DNA of 36,220 nt from Candidatus Marsarchaeota G1 archaeon BE_D (GCA_003019595.1 NEXD01000011.1:1-36220), one strand, 5' to 3'; shown: positions 16,473 through 24,750, counted from the first letter of the stretch. Notes: generated by a model from the sequence alone, not told the origin. Made by a program: numbers and translations.

Positions 16473-17552
16473 ATGGATTTGGAAGAAAGAGTGCAACTCA
16501 TTTGCAAGAGACCAGTGGAAGAAGTGCTCACGATAGAAGAGCTCAAGATGCTACTTCAAACAAAAAGCACACCAGTTGCGTATAACGGTTTTGAGCCAAG
16601 TGGCCCAATGCACCTCGGAACTGGGCTTCTTCCCGCTCTGAAAATAAAAGACTTTACGCAAGCTGGTGTGAAATACAAAATCCTCTTAGCTACGTGGCAC
16701 GCCAAACTCAACAACAAGTTTGGAGGAGACCTTGATAAAATACGAAGAGTGGCAAAGCATTTTATAGAAGGCTGGCGCGCGTTGGGAATCGATGAATCAA
16801 TGGTTGAGTTTGTGATGGCCGACGACTTGATTTCTCAAAAAGACTACTGGGAGCTTCTCCTGAAAATTTCTGAGCGTGTCACTTTGTCAAATGTAATCAG
16901 GGCGCTTCCAATTATGGGAAGAAAGGAAAGCGAAAACCTTCGTTTTGGCTCTTATATTTATCCACTTATGCAAGTCACAGACATATTCATGCTCGGTGCG
17001 GACATCGCTCAGCTTGGGATGGATCAGCGTAAGGCTAACGTGCTTGCAAAAGAGGTGGGCCCAGCACTAGGACTCTGGTCGCCGGTAGCGGTTCACCATC
17101 ACCTTCTTCCAAGTCTCACAGGCCCCACAAAAATGGGGTTTGACGAAAACCCAAAACTTGATGTTCAAATTTCCTCGAAAATGGCAAAGAGCAAGCCGGA
17201 AAGCGCTATTTTTATTTACGACAACGAAGAGGAAATTCGGTCGAAACTCAGAAAGGCTTTTTGTCCAGAAAAACAAATTGAAAACAACCCTGTGATCGAT
17301 TACGTCAAAAACCTAATTTTACGAAGTGACAGTGATAAAATTTTGATTGAAAGACCGTCTATCAAGGGTGGGCCAGTTGAAGTGAATCTGACACAGTTGG
17401 TTGAGCTTTATCAAAAAGGCGAGATTCATCCTTTAGACCTAAAAAACGCAGTGGCGGAGTGGCTTATTAAAACGCTTGAACCAGTGCGTAAGCGTTTTGT
17501 AAGCGAGGAACTCGAGTCCTATTTTCCGAACGTTTTCAGCAAAAAAGCGTAA
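16473..17552 (+). CDS. tyrS: Tyrosyl-tRNA synthetase, archaeal/eukaryotic type
   Basis: Charges tRNA-Tyr. The 359 aa match the compact archaeal TyrRS: YNGFEPSGPMHLGTGLLPALK (HIGH-like HLGT), then LLATWHAKLNNKFGGDLDKI, IYPLMQVTDIFMLGADIAQLGMDQRKANVLAKE and KMAKSKPESAIFI as the KMSKS loop. A C-terminal anticodon-binding region follows, rich in charged helices and ending ELESYFPNVF. The start is ATG 16473; an ACTTAATAG box at 16437-16445 lies about 31 nt upstream, so the leader is absent or a few bases. It is divergent from pdaD. Confidence 0.96.
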   Translation: MDLEERVQLICKRPVEEVLTIEELKMLLQTKSTPVAYNGFEPSGPMHLGTGLLPALKIKDFTQAGVKYKILLATWHAKLNNKFGGDLDKIRRVAKHFIEGWRALGIDESMVEFVMADDLISQKDYWELLLKISERVTLSNVIRALPIMGRKESENLRFGSYIYPLMQVTDIFMLGADIAQLGMDQRKANVLAKEVGPALGLWSPVAVHHHLLPSLTGPTKMGFDENPKLDVQISSKMAKSKPESAIFIYDNEEEIRSKLRKAFCPEKQIENNPVIDYVKNLILRSDSDKILIERPSIKGGPVEVNLTQLVELYQKGEIHPLDLKNAVAEWLIKTLEPVRKRFVSEELESYFPNVFSKKA

Positions 17553-17567
17553 TTTCGTGGCGTAGAC

Positions 17568-17579
17568 CTTAAGTTTAAG
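17568..17579 (+). promoter_or_regulatory. TATA box for the 17601 gene
   Basis: CTTAAGTTTAAG, centred about 27 nt before ATG 17601. It starts 16 nt after the tyrS stop and gives this gene its own leaderless transcript. Confidence 0.5.
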
Positions 17580-17600
17580 AGAGAAAAAAGTGACACAAAC

Positions 17601-18095
17601 ATGAGTTTTTATCCTTATGCAGCGTACAACATATCAACAGTTTATCCTTCTGATTGGAGGGTCGAACTTAATCCGAAATCCGATAAGTTCGAAGGCGATG
17701 TGGTTTTCCATTCGCCTAAAGGTGACAAAATATACATTTCATGGGGAAAACTTGAAAAGGCCAAAGAAAGGTTTGAGGATTTGGAAGAGCACACAAAAGT
17801 GAGCATTGAAAGATTAAGAAAGACAAGGGACGTTGTAAACATGAACGTGCTTGACAAGCGAGATGGTTCGATTTATGGACATAGAGCGATACTTTCACAA
17901 ATTGAAATATCAACTGCCATACCCACATTCTCATTGTTTGGAAGCAAAAGAACTGACAAAAGACTCGTTTTGTCTGCACACTTTTACTGCGAACAATCAG
18001 AGCGTTACGTCGTGCTTTACTCGTTAAGTCGCGAAAGTGAAGAAAACATAGAGCCCCTTTTTAGAGAAGTTGCACAAAACCTAAAGTGTCACTAG
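17601..18095 (+). CDS. Hypothetical protein, possibly PsbP/Mog1-like fold
   Basis: A 164-aa soluble protein I do not firmly recognise. The N-terminus YNISTVYPSDWRVELNPKSDKFEGDVVFHSPKGDKIYISW has the alternating strands and (Y)PSDW motif seen in PsbP/Mog1-like proteins. A helix (KERFEDLEEHTKVSIERL) and further strands follow, including RLVLSAHFYCEQSERYVVLYSL. That layout suits a small alpha/beta sandwich, but the likeness is only a pattern judgement. There is no signal peptide or membrane segment. It has its own TATA box; the 3' end overlaps the nucleotidyltransferase-like gene by 4 nt. Confidence 0.7.
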   Translation: MSFYPYAAYNISTVYPSDWRVELNPKSDKFEGDVVFHSPKGDKIYISWGKLEKAKERFEDLEEHTKVSIERLRKTRDVVNMNVLDKRDGSIYGHRAILSQIEISTAIPTFSLFGSKRTDKRLVLSAHFYCEQSERYVVLYSLSRESEENIEPLFREVAQNLKCH

Positions 18096-18865
18096 TTACC
18101 CACTTCTTCTGGCAGCTCGTACCAGCGCACCTTTTCACCAATTTTTGCTCTCATTTTCCACTTCAACGATTTTGGTTCTTCTTCTATTTTTTGTCTAAGT
18201 GTTTTCAATTCGTTTTCAACCTTTTTTGAAAGATTTTCTTCTAAGTTAAGGTTAGGAAGATACTGAAGAACTCTGTCAATGTTTAGTGTCACAGTCTTAT
18301 AGAAACCCCAGTCGTTTGCCAAAAGTTTTGCTATATAATTTACGTCGAATGTGTTTTCGCTGTCTTTTTCGCCAGCACTGAAATCCACAAGAAACGCAAC
18401 AGTGTCCTTTATGTCCTTTTCATTAATTTCGTAAATCTGCAACTTAGTAAGCAAAAGGTCAGACGGTGGTATCGTGATCTTATAATGACTAAGCCTGTCT
18501 TTTAGGTTCCAAGTGTGGCACATTCTAAACTCGTCGAGAAACACGTCTATTCTTTTTTCACCATCATAGTAAAGCAACCTGTTATATCCGTGCAACGCAT
18601 TAAACCTTTCTTCCGGTCTAAGCCCCACTTTTTCAAACGCTTTTTTGAGTTTTTTTGAACTTTCCTTATTGGATATAAAATCTATGTCTTTATAAACCCT
18701 TTTTAGGGAAGGGTGAGAAGAGCCACTGGGCGCGAGCTTGGCTATGGCAAGTCCACCTAGTATTTTAAGAACCGCACCCTCTTCTTCTGCGGCCCTTATT
18801 ATTTCCAATGCTCTTTCTAAAGGATTTGCCAACGCTTTTTTCGTTGCTTCATTAGGTTCTGTCAG
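18092..18865 (-). CDS. Nucleotidyltransferase-fold protein
   Basis: Resembles small nucleotidyltransferase-like proteins of the MNT/AbiEii type. LKILGGLAIAKLAPSG followed by RVYKDIDFIS gives the GG...DxD pattern for metal and nucleotide binding, and KRIDVFLDEFRMC may supply a third acidic strand. ITIPPSDLLLTKLQIYEINEKDIKDTVAFLVDF is the family's conserved helical part. Substrate unknown; some relatives are toxins or resistance enzymes, but no antitoxin-like partner is next to it. The usual call would be TTG 18832 (246 aa). I extend to CTG 18865 (257 aa, beginning TEPNEATKKALANPLE) because a GAGGGGGTGA Shine-Dalgarno stands 6 nt before it and none precedes the TTG. It follows the phosphoesterase gene directly on the same strand. 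Confidence 0.8.
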   Translation of the reverse strand: MTEPNEATKKALANPLERALEIIRAAEEEGAVLKILGGLAIAKLAPSGSSHPSLKRVYKDIDFISNKESSKKLKKAFEKVGLRPEERFNALHGYNRLLYYDGEKRIDVFLDEFRMCHTWNLKDRLSHYKITIPPSDLLLTKLQIYEINEKDIKDTVAFLVDFSAGEKDSENTFDVNYIAKLLANDWGFYKTVTLNIDRVLQYLPNLNLEENLSKKVENELKTLRQKIEEEPKSLKWKMRAKIGEKVRWYELPEEVGN

Positions 18866-18870
18866 AAAAT

Positions 18871-18880
18871 ATCACCCCCT
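18871..18880 (-). promoter_or_regulatory. Strong Shine-Dalgarno overlapping the phosphoesterase stop codon
   Basis: AGGGGGTGAT on the minus strand, close to the anti-Shine-Dalgarno complement AGGAGGTGAT. It contains the TGA stop of the metallophosphoesterase and lies about 5-6 nt before a CTG codon at 18865, pointing to a coupled start there. Confidence 0.55.
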
Positions 18881-19843
18881 CGTGAACAGATAATTCTTTA
18901 CTTTTTTGTCATCGAGCTCGATAATAGCTCCTCTTAATATTCCCGCTTGGTAATCACTTCCTGGGTTAAAAACGGGTATTTTATTACCATTACGAGACCC
19001 CTTAACATAGTCCAAGCCCCCCGATTCGTGTATATGACCGTGTAAACCAGCTACAGGTTCATAGTCTTCAATTATTCGCCTAACCGACGTGCTTCCAACA
19101 GAAATCATTTGATATTCTCCACCAACCATCACTGGTTTTAAATCCGCGGTGAGCTTAGGGGCTTTGTCGATGATTGTGTCAATTGGAGGTACGTGCACCA
19201 CCAAAAGCGCTTTTTTGTTGTCCACTTTTTCCATCAACTGTTTAAGGTCAGAAAATATCTTTTCTTCTGGCAACTCACGTGGCGTGTGCCATGGAGTTGG
19301 GTTTGAATAACCGTAACCCACAAGCTGATAACCACATTCAAATTCCACTATTTTCTTATCAAAGGGAACGATCACTTCTGGCGCGTTCGATTCCACGTAC
19401 TGAGCAACTTCTTCATAATCGTCATTTCCTGGCACAAAGTATATTCTCGCGTTCTGAGGCTTTAGCCGCTCTTCGGCTTTTGCGAAAAACTGCTGCAAGT
19501 CGTTTATCATCTCTTCTATGAAAACTTGCTTCACCTTTTCTTTGCTGTTTTCAAGTTCTTCATATTCCGACTTAGTAACTATTCGACAATAGTAACCACT
19601 GTTCCTTATTTGCTTTCTTACTTCAGGAAGCTTTGTTTGATCCACCACTTTCGTTTCGCCAAACAGATTGAGCGTAAACTGACCGTTTCCAATTTCTATG
19701 ATAGGAACAAGCAGTTTTCCTGTTAGATCACCAGCAACAATGATATTTTTGATACCATAAAATTTGGCAGCGTTAATGGTTTTGTTTAAAACAGTTTCCG
19801 AGCCGTGTAAATCCGCCACAAGAAGGAATTTTACTTTTGACAC
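18872..19843 (-). CDS. Calcineurin-like metallophosphoesterase
   Basis: A two-metal phosphoesterase of 323 aa with all five metal-site blocks: LLVADLHGSE, VAGDLTGK, VPGNDDYEE, LLVVHVPP and GLHGHIHESGG. NPGSDYQAGILRGAIIEL closes the domain. An insert of about 80 residues between the second and third blocks (IEIGNGQFTLNLFGET onward) may form a cap or recognition element. The substrate is unknown. The start is GTG 19843 with AGGTGA at 19851-19856, 7 nt upstream, and an ATTTAAATAG box around 19873-19882. It is the first gene of a two-gene unit with the nucleotidyltransferase-fold protein, which suggests a shared nucleotide-related job (inference). Confidence 0.92.
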   Translation of the reverse strand: MSKVKFLLVADLHGSETVLNKTINAAKFYGIKNIIVAGDLTGKLLVPIIEIGNGQFTLNLFGETKVVDQTKLPEVRKQIRNSGYYCRIVTKSEYEELENSKEKVKQVFIEEMINDLQQFFAKAEERLKPQNARIYFVPGNDDYEEVAQYVESNAPEVIVPFDKKIVEFECGYQLVGYGYSNPTPWHTPRELPEEKIFSDLKQLMEKVDNKKALLVVHVPPIDTIIDKAPKLTADLKPVMVGGEYQMISVGSTSVRRIIEDYEPVAGLHGHIHESGGLDYVKGSRNGNKIPVFNPGSDYQAGILRGAIIELDDKKVKNYLFTRG

Positions 19844-19886
19844 CCTATGTTCACCTTATATTTGTCACCGCGCTATTTAAATTTTT

Positions 19887-20416
19887 AGGAATTTTTCACA
19901 AAAAAGCCAATCTTTTTGTAAGTAAAAAAGGTTTATCGGTTTTTGGGTGTACATTGTTCTATTAAGTGTAAATTTACCAAACAAAAAGATGATCAAACGC
20001 CAAACTATACTCAAACCGATTTCTTTTTGGTTACGATGATTGAATAGCATAACCCAATGGCGCAAAACACCATTATTAACTTTTTGTTTATTCACAGCTG
20101 TCCAGGTAACGCGTTTGCGAGCATATGGTCTTAGTGAAAATGCTAATCTGGAAAATCTATTTAAAATCGATGTTTAGATTTGAAAGGGTTGGCTAAGCGC
20201 GGAAAACTTATCCCTATATCATTTATAGTGTTAGCTTAATTCACGTTTTATGGGTAGCATATCGCTTTTACACCAAAAACGATTTATTTTATACCTTTCT
20301 TCAAAATCAATAAATTCTTTACAGAAGTATAGCATTACTTCGAAACATTATTTTTTAAAGGTAGGATTTATTAATCCCAGTACAGCGAATACTAAACAAG
20401 CGACGAGCGTGATAGC
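19887..20416. other. Gene-poor 530-bp AT-rich stretch
   Basis: No convincing coding sequence is visible: the open frames here lack family patterns and good starts. It holds TATA-like boxes near 20158-20165 (ATTTAAAAT) and 20367-20375 (TTTATTAAT); the second could serve the gene beginning at 20417. A short hairpin (AATGG/CCATT arms) lies near 20056-20074. A small RNA gene is possible but not demonstrated. Confidence 0.4.
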
Positions 20417-21673
20417 TTGCGTAGCTTCTCGGCACTTATCATGGGCTGTGGCGCACAAGGTAGAGTCATATCAACTTTCTTAAGTCGCCTACCACAATGC
20501 GAAAAGATCATTTTGGCAGATATCGATGCAAAAGCTTTGAACAATCACGCCACATGGCTGAAAAGCGAAAAATTGGTCGTGAAAAAGTTGGACGCGTCAA
20601 ACATTCAAGAAGTAGCCAACGTGGCCAAAAACACCGACATTCTCATTAACGCGGTAATACCTCGCTTTAACTTGGCTTTAATGAAAGCTGCTTTGGTTGC
20701 TGGTGTGCACTATATCGATCTTGCTTTTGGTCCACCCTATTCCAACCTTGAAAAAGAGCTTGAATTAAACCAGTCTTTCAAAAAAGAAAAGGTTACAGCT
20801 TTGACAGGAGCTGGAAAGTCCCCTGGGTTGACGAACATTTTGGTGGCACAAGCTTTAGACCAGTTAGACAGTATAGAAAGCGTTCGAATAAGAGTATTTG
20901 GCGAGTTACGCTCAAGTGAGCCAGTAATGACCTGGTCCCCTTTAACTCTTATCGAAGACTCGTCTTTACCACCAACTGTTTTTAAGGACGGCAAACTGAT
21001 CAAAGTTCCGCCTTTTAGCGGAGAAGAAGATTACATTTTTCCAGTTGAAAACATCGGAAAGCGCAAAGTCTGGTACCATGAACACGAAGAACCATACATG
21101 CTATCCAAAACTCTTGGCGCGCGCGGACTTAAATACTGCGACTTCAAAATGGGTGGAATTGACCAAATTAAGGCTCTTTACGAATTGGGTCTTCTTAACA
21201 ACAAGCCTATTGAACTGGGCGGCTCAAGAATCACGCCACAAAAAATTGTGGCAAAACTTCTACCAAAACCTCCTAGCGCAAAAGAACTGATCAAGAAAAT
21301 AGAACAGGGAATAATCACAGATTCAACCGGTTGCAGTGTTGTTGAAGTAGAAGGTTTGAAAAACGATGAACGACTTCAGATCACACTTTGGGCGATTGAT
21401 CCTTCTATTAAAGACGTAATAACTTATTATCCAGTTGCCACAGACGATTCTTATGTCGTCGGAGTTAGCGCCTCTTTACTCGCATTGCTAATCACCAAGA
21501 TGTCCGTTGAACCCGGCGTTTTAACTCCCGAACTTTTACCTAAAAAGCTTAGAGAAGAGTTTATAGGCTTACTTGCAATGCAGAAACCTCCTATACTTAT
21601 TAAAGGAAAAAGAGAATCATGGCTTAGCTTTAATGAAAAAGCGTCTAAGAAAGAAGTAAGAGTCTATGTTTAG
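20417..21673 (+). CDS. Saccharopine/lysine-6-dehydrogenase-like oxidoreductase 1
   Basis: An NAD(P)-dependent oxidoreductase of 418 aa. The N-terminal Rossmann fold has LIMGCGAQGRVISTFL (GxGxxG), then a strand ending IILADID with an acidic residue suggesting NAD preference. LDASNIQEVANVAKNTDILINAVIPRFNLALMKAAL and GVHYIDLAFGPP are classic for the family, as is TGAGKSPGLTNILVAQAL. The C-terminal domain departs from true saccharopine dehydrogenases. The only usable start is TTG 20417, with a GTGAT just upstream and a TATA-like box at 20367-20375; a stop precedes in frame at 20393-20395. It opens the two-dehydrogenase, two-aminotransferase cluster. Substrate unknown; lysine-6- or related amino-acid dehydrogenation is the nearest family guess. 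Confidence 0.8.
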   Translation: MRSFSALIMGCGAQGRVISTFLSRLPQCEKIILADIDAKALNNHATWLKSEKLVVKKLDASNIQEVANVAKNTDILINAVIPRFNLALMKAALVAGVHYIDLAFGPPYSNLEKELELNQSFKKEKVTALTGAGKSPGLTNILVAQALDQLDSIESVRIRVFGELRSSEPVMTWSPLTLIEDSSLPPTVFKDGKLIKVPPFSGEEDYIFPVENIGKRKVWYHEHEEPYMLSKTLGARGLKYCDFKMGGIDQIKALYELGLLNNKPIELGGSRITPQKIVAKLLPKPPSAKELIKKIEQGIITDSTGCSVVEVEGLKNDERLQITLWAIDPSIKDVITYYPVATDDSYVVGVSASLLALLITKMSVEPGVLTPELLPKKLREEFIGLLAMQKPPILIKGKRESWLSFNEKASKKEVRVYV

Positions 21674-21834
21674 AAACTTGGTATTACTACTAAATACACA
21701 TCGGTTAAAACCTTAGCGAATTGATGAAATCTTGGCGTTGAATAAACAAAAAGCACAGACATTCTCTTCATCTTTGCAAAATCATCAAACAGTGTTATAT
21801 ACCACCGATTATAAGGATTAATTTGGTGCTCTAG

Positions 21835-22032
21835 GTGTCTGAACTTCCTGAAGAAATTCCCTTCATTGCTGAGGTTATACAAGGTGGAAGAATCACCATA
21901 CCTGACGAAGTTAGAGAGATTTTCGACATAAAAGAAGGATACTTCGTCTTGTGTAAGTTAAGAGTTATAGCAAGAAGGCAAAAGAAGCCCAAATCGAAAG
22001 GCTCAAAAACTGATCCAAAACCACAAGATTAA
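21835..22032 (+). CDS. AbrB/SpoVT-type DNA-binding protein
   Basis: A 65-aa protein with the swapped-hairpin AbrB pattern: FIAEVIQGGRITIPDEVREIFDIKEGYFVLCKL, where the GGRITIP(D/K)EVRE core is diagnostic. Such proteins bind DNA as dimers and act as transcription factors or antitoxins. The C-terminal tail RRQKKPKSKGSKTDPKPQD is basic and may add DNA contacts. The start is GTG 21835, with GGTG 7 nt upstream and a GTTATATAC box at 21794-21802. No toxin follows; the next gene is an aminotransferase 105 nt away. The AACAGTGTT at its TATA box recurs near other genes of this cluster, so autoregulation and local control are plausible. Confidence 0.88.
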   Translation: MSELPEEIPFIAEVIQGGRITIPDEVREIFDIKEGYFVLCKLRVIARRQKKPKSKGSKTDPKPQD

Positions 22033-22105
22033 TTTCTATGAAGTAATCTTATTAAAATGGATTAATTTGTATTTTGGATACGTTTATATACTAGAGTATG
22101 CAATA

Positions 22106-22117
22106 ATTGTATATACT
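22106..22117 (+). promoter_or_regulatory. TATA box for aminotransferase 1
   Basis: ATTGTATATACT, centred 26 nt before ATG 22138. A second AT-rich box with a small palindrome (ATACT-AG-AGTAT, 22086-22097) lies just upstream. ACTGTTGTGATTT at 22115-22127, between box and start, resembles the motif near SDH2 and aminotransferase 2. Confidence 0.5.
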
Positions 22118-22137
22118 GTTGTGATTTGGTGATAATT

Positions 22138-23475
22138 ATGAACCTTGCAAGAACGCTTACAACAACAAAATCAGCCGAACTTTATGCTGAGGCAAAAAAG
22201 GTAATACCCTCTGGTGTTTCTTCGTTGCAAAGGATAGCAGGATTTTCGACGCACCCTCTTTACATGAGGAGAGGGTTTGGTTCAAGAATAGTTGACGTAG
22301 ACAACAACGAATACGTGGATCTTTTGATGGGTTATGGTGCTCTCATAAACGGACACAGACATCCAAGAATAATCGAAGCCTTAAGGCGCCAATTGGAAGA
22401 AATGACGCTTTGTGGCACTCCCACCGAACTTGAAGTGAAAACGGCAAAAAAAGTGGTTTCGATGGTCCCTAATGCGGATATGGTGCTTTTTTGTAATTCT
22501 GGGACAGAAGCTACGATGCACGCAATAAGAATAGCACGCGCTGTGACTGGCAAGGATAGGATTGTAAAATTTGAAGGAGCTTATCACGGTCAGCATGATT
22601 ATGTGTTGTTTAGCGTAGAACCTGCTGAAGTCGGATTAGAAGTGTCACCTTTTAGAATTCCTTACCAGCCAGGAATCCCTGATGAAATCTCGCACACGGT
22701 GGTTGTCGCGCCATGGAACAACGCACACATTCTTGAAAAGATCATGAAAAGATACAGAAATGACATAGCCGCGATAATAACCGAACCCATAATGGCAAAT
22801 AGTGGTGTCATTATGCCTGAACCAGATTATCTTAAACAACTTAGAGAACTTGCCGACAAATATGAAGCAATGTTGATCTTTGATGAAGTTATCACGGGTT
22901 TTAGAATAGCGAAGGGTGGTGCGCAGGAGTTCTTTGGTGTGAAAGCAGATCTTGCGGTCTTCGGAAAGGCCTTGGGAGGTGGTGTTCCGATCGCGGCGAT
23001 TACTGGAAGAAAGGACATTATGGAGCTCGTTGCGCCTGGAAAAATAGGTTTTGGCGGCACGTATAACGCTAATCCATTGAGCTTGGCTGGCACACTTGCA
23101 AATCTTGAAGTGTTAACAGAAAACGAAGGACATGCGTATTCCAAACTGTATCACATAGGTGGTATGCTGATAAAGGGTCTTCAAGAAATAGCAAGAGACG
23201 AAGGTGTGAGCGCAATCGTGCAAGGTGTGGGACCACTTTTCCAAGTGTTCTTTACGCCACTAGACAAAATAAGAAACTATAGGGAAGCTCTTTCGGTCGA
23301 TGATGACGCATTTTACGTGTTTCATGAAGAGATGCTAAAAAGAGGTGTGTACATGCACCCAGACCCATTTGAAAGGATAGTGATTTCCACCGCACACAAC
23401 GAGGAGGATGCTCAGAAAGTTTTAGAGGCGGCAAAAGAAGCTTTTCATGAAGTCAAAATAAAGATTTTTTCGTAA
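22138..23475 (+). CDS. Class III aminotransferase, glutamate-1-semialdehyde-aminomutase-like (1)
   Basis: A PLP enzyme of 445 aa. Family motifs in order: IVDVDNNEYVDLLMGYGALINGH, then CNSGTEATMHAIRIARA (phosphate cup), FEGAYHGQHD, IITEPIMANSGV, LIFDEVITGFR (Asp to pyridine N) and FGKALGGGVPIAAITG with the Schiff-base Lys at residue 277; FGGTYNANPLSLAG closes the site. It is close to HemL in sequence, but no other haem gene is present and a second such enzyme lies 1.3 kb away, so a role in another pathway is likely. ATG 22138 was chosen from the TATA box; GTG 22126 is in frame upstream. GGTGAT also sits 4 nt before the ATG. The 3' end overlaps SDH2 by 23 nt. Confidence 0.88.
   Translation: MNLARTLTTTKSAELYAEAKKVIPSGVSSLQRIAGFSTHPLYMRRGFGSRIVDVDNNEYVDLLMGYGALINGHRHPRIIEALRRQLEEMTLCGTPTELEVKTAKKVVSMVPNADMVLFCNSGTEATMHAIRIARAVTGKDRIVKFEGAYHGQHDYVLFSVEPAEVGLEVSPFRIPYQPGIPDEISHTVVVAPWNNAHILEKIMKRYRNDIAAIITEPIMANSGVIMPEPDYLKQLRELADKYEAMLIFDEVITGFRIAKGGAQEFFGVKADLAVFGKALGGGVPIAAITGRKDIMELVAPGKIGFGGTYNANPLSLAGTLANLEVLTENEGHAYSKLYHIGGMLIKGLQEIARDEGVSAIVQGVGPLFQVFFTPLDKIRNYREALSVDDDAFYVFHEEMLKRGVYMHPDPFERIVISTAHNEEDAQKVLEAAKEAFHEVKIKIFS
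22506..22542 (+). repeat. 37-bp segment shared exactly with the second aminotransferase gene (copy 1)
   Basis: The 37 bases are identical to 25157-25193. They encode the (T/L)EATMHAIRIARA part of the PLP phosphate-binding region. The flanks diverge at once. Confidence 0.85.
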
Positions 23476-24562
23476 CGTCTTCCCAATAAGAAAACGCTCT
23501 TAATATTATTTTAAACCCTCTTTTTGAAAGTTCGTCGAAAAACCTCTCAGGTGGCACAACTTTTTCGGGAGGTAAAACGCCTTTGCCCTTTACCCCAAGT
23601 TGAACTGCAACGCTTGGTGGCACACCCGCACCGTATTGCGTTGCATCAACGCCGAGTTCTGGATTTGGAGGGATGACGACCTCGATTTCCGCTTGTTTAT
23701 TTGAAAAATGGAACACAACTTTCGCTGCTTCCCACTCGTCTGGTTTTTCAGTAGTGGAGTAACCGAGTAAACCCTTTTTCTTTAAAAGCTCATACAAGTA
23801 TCTTCGTGGAGATACTCCTAACACTTCCTCTTTATCACCAAACCCAAGCTGGGCCAGCGAATACATCGTTTCTATTCCATCACCACCCTCCATCCAGTCT
23901 ACATACTTAACACCGCTAAATGAAGTGGGGAAGGTGGCAATTTCACTGTGAATCGTAAGGTACGTCTTTATCTTTCCAACTGGAGCACTAAATTCACACT
24001 CTTCGCTTAATGAAAAAGGCGGCTTGTACACAAATTTTCCGTCTTCAAAAACTGGGGCTTCCATCGTCATTTCGTCCAGCTGTGTATCGAGACTCCAATT
24101 GATTTTGTTTTTGCCAAGACTTCTCCAGCCATTTCTTATTTTTATTTTTTCAGGCGTGCCAAATTTTTTGTGTAAATATGCCGCAGCAACATTCGTAATG
24201 CCTGGCTCTGCTCCCATCCCAATTAAAGCGAGCAAACCCGCTTTTTCGAATTGCTCGTTCAGTTTTAGTTGCTGATTTGTCATCCAGAACAACCCCCCTA
24301 AATCTATATAATTCACACCCGCCTTGAGACACGCTTGCATTGCATTTAGGTTAAGATAATATTGAGCGGCGTTAATCGCGTAGTCACAGTTGCGAATTGC
24401 ACTGGCAACTTCGTCGATGTTATTTAAGTCACCTTTGATATAATTGACATCAAAAGAAGGCTTTCTCAAATCGACGACTAGCGTATCAACGCCAGCGTTC
24501 ATAAGATCAAAAACTGTGGCCTTCGAGACCATTCCCGCTCCGCCAATTACCGCAACTTTCAT
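23453..24562 (-). CDS. Saccharopine/lysine-6-dehydrogenase-like oxidoreductase 2
   Basis: A 369-aa NAD(P)-dependent oxidoreductase. The Rossmann start is VAVIGGAGMVSKATVFDL (GGxGxV type), followed by LVVDLRKPSFDVNYIKGDLNN with Asp at the cofactor ribose. ASAIRNCDYAINAAQYYLNLNAMQACLKAGVNYIDLGGLF and GMGAEPGITNVAA are family hallmarks. The end, GAGVPPSVAVQLGVKGKGVLPPEKVVPPERFFDELSKRG, closely recalls lysine 6-dehydrogenase (which makes allysine from lysine), so that is the nearest functional guess. The start is ATG 24562 with a TTTAAAAATTTA box centred 25 nt upstream. It is convergent and overlapping with aminotransferase 1, divergent from aminotransferase 2. It is clearly diverged from SDH1. 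Confidence 0.85.
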   Translation of the reverse strand: MKVAVIGGAGMVSKATVFDLMNAGVDTLVVDLRKPSFDVNYIKGDLNNIDEVASAIRNCDYAINAAQYYLNLNAMQACLKAGVNYIDLGGLFWMTNQQLKLNEQFEKAGLLALIGMGAEPGITNVAAAYLHKKFGTPEKIKIRNGWRSLGKNKINWSLDTQLDEMTMEAPVFEDGKFVYKPPFSLSEECEFSAPVGKIKTYLTIHSEIATFPTSFSGVKYVDWMEGGDGIETMYSLAQLGFGDKEEVLGVSPRRYLYELLKKKGLLGYSTTEKPDEWEAAKVVFHFSNKQAEIEVVIPPNPELGVDATQYGAGVPPSVAVQLGVKGKGVLPPEKVVPPERFFDELSKRGFKIILRAFSYWEDVTKKSLF

Positions 24563-24580
24563 TACGTTTCACTGTGTTGA

Positions 24581-24592
24581 TTTAAAAATTTA
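24581..24592 (-). promoter_or_regulatory. TATA box for SDH2
   Basis: TAAATTTTTAAA on the minus strand, centred about 25 nt before ATG 24562. ACTGTGTTGATT (plus strand, 24571-24582) abuts it and would overlie the transcription start. Confidence 0.55.
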
Positions 24593-24664
24593 AACATTTT
24601 GTTAATCGTAGCCAGATGATCTCATTTTAAGTTTGATCGTCACATTTCATTCACCACAGAGTTG

Positions 24665-24690
24665 AACAGTGTTGATTGTAAAATACTGTT
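24665..24690. promoter_or_regulatory. Inverted repeat, candidate operator upstream of aminotransferase 2
   Basis: AACAGT (24665-24670) and ACTGTT (24685-24690) form inverted half-sites 14 nt apart in the 208-bp space between SDH2 and aminotransferase 2. AACAGTGTT also occurs at the AbrB-like gene's promoter (21788-21796). Confidence 0.4.
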
Positions 24691-24740
24691 TATAATTAAT
24701 TTATTACACACGCTTTTTTCCAAAAATGCTGGGTCGATCA

Positions 24741-24750
24741 AAATATATAT
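24741..24750 (+). promoter_or_regulatory. TATA box for aminotransferase 2
   Basis: AAATATATAT, centred 25-26 nt before ATG 24771. It excludes the upstream ATG at 24726 as the start. Confidence 0.6.

Noticed and set aside
18092-19843. Defence or toxin-antitoxin system made of the nucleotidyltransferase-fold and phosphoesterase genes
   Set aside because: The pair could be read that way, but neither has the partner genes or short antitoxin-like reading frame expected; left as a simple two-gene unit.
19887-20416. CRISPR array or origin of replication in the gene-poor stretch
   Set aside because: No direct repeats of regular spacing and no ORB-like repeats or adjacent cdc6/orc gene were seen.
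20250-20483. 77-codon open frame before and overlapping SDH1
   Set aside because: Composition is not protein-like, it matches no family and it overlaps the SDH1 start out of frame.
21835-22032. Type II antitoxin role for the AbrB-like protein
   Set aside because: No toxin gene (PIN, MazF or RelE type) lies next to it; the flanking genes are metabolic.
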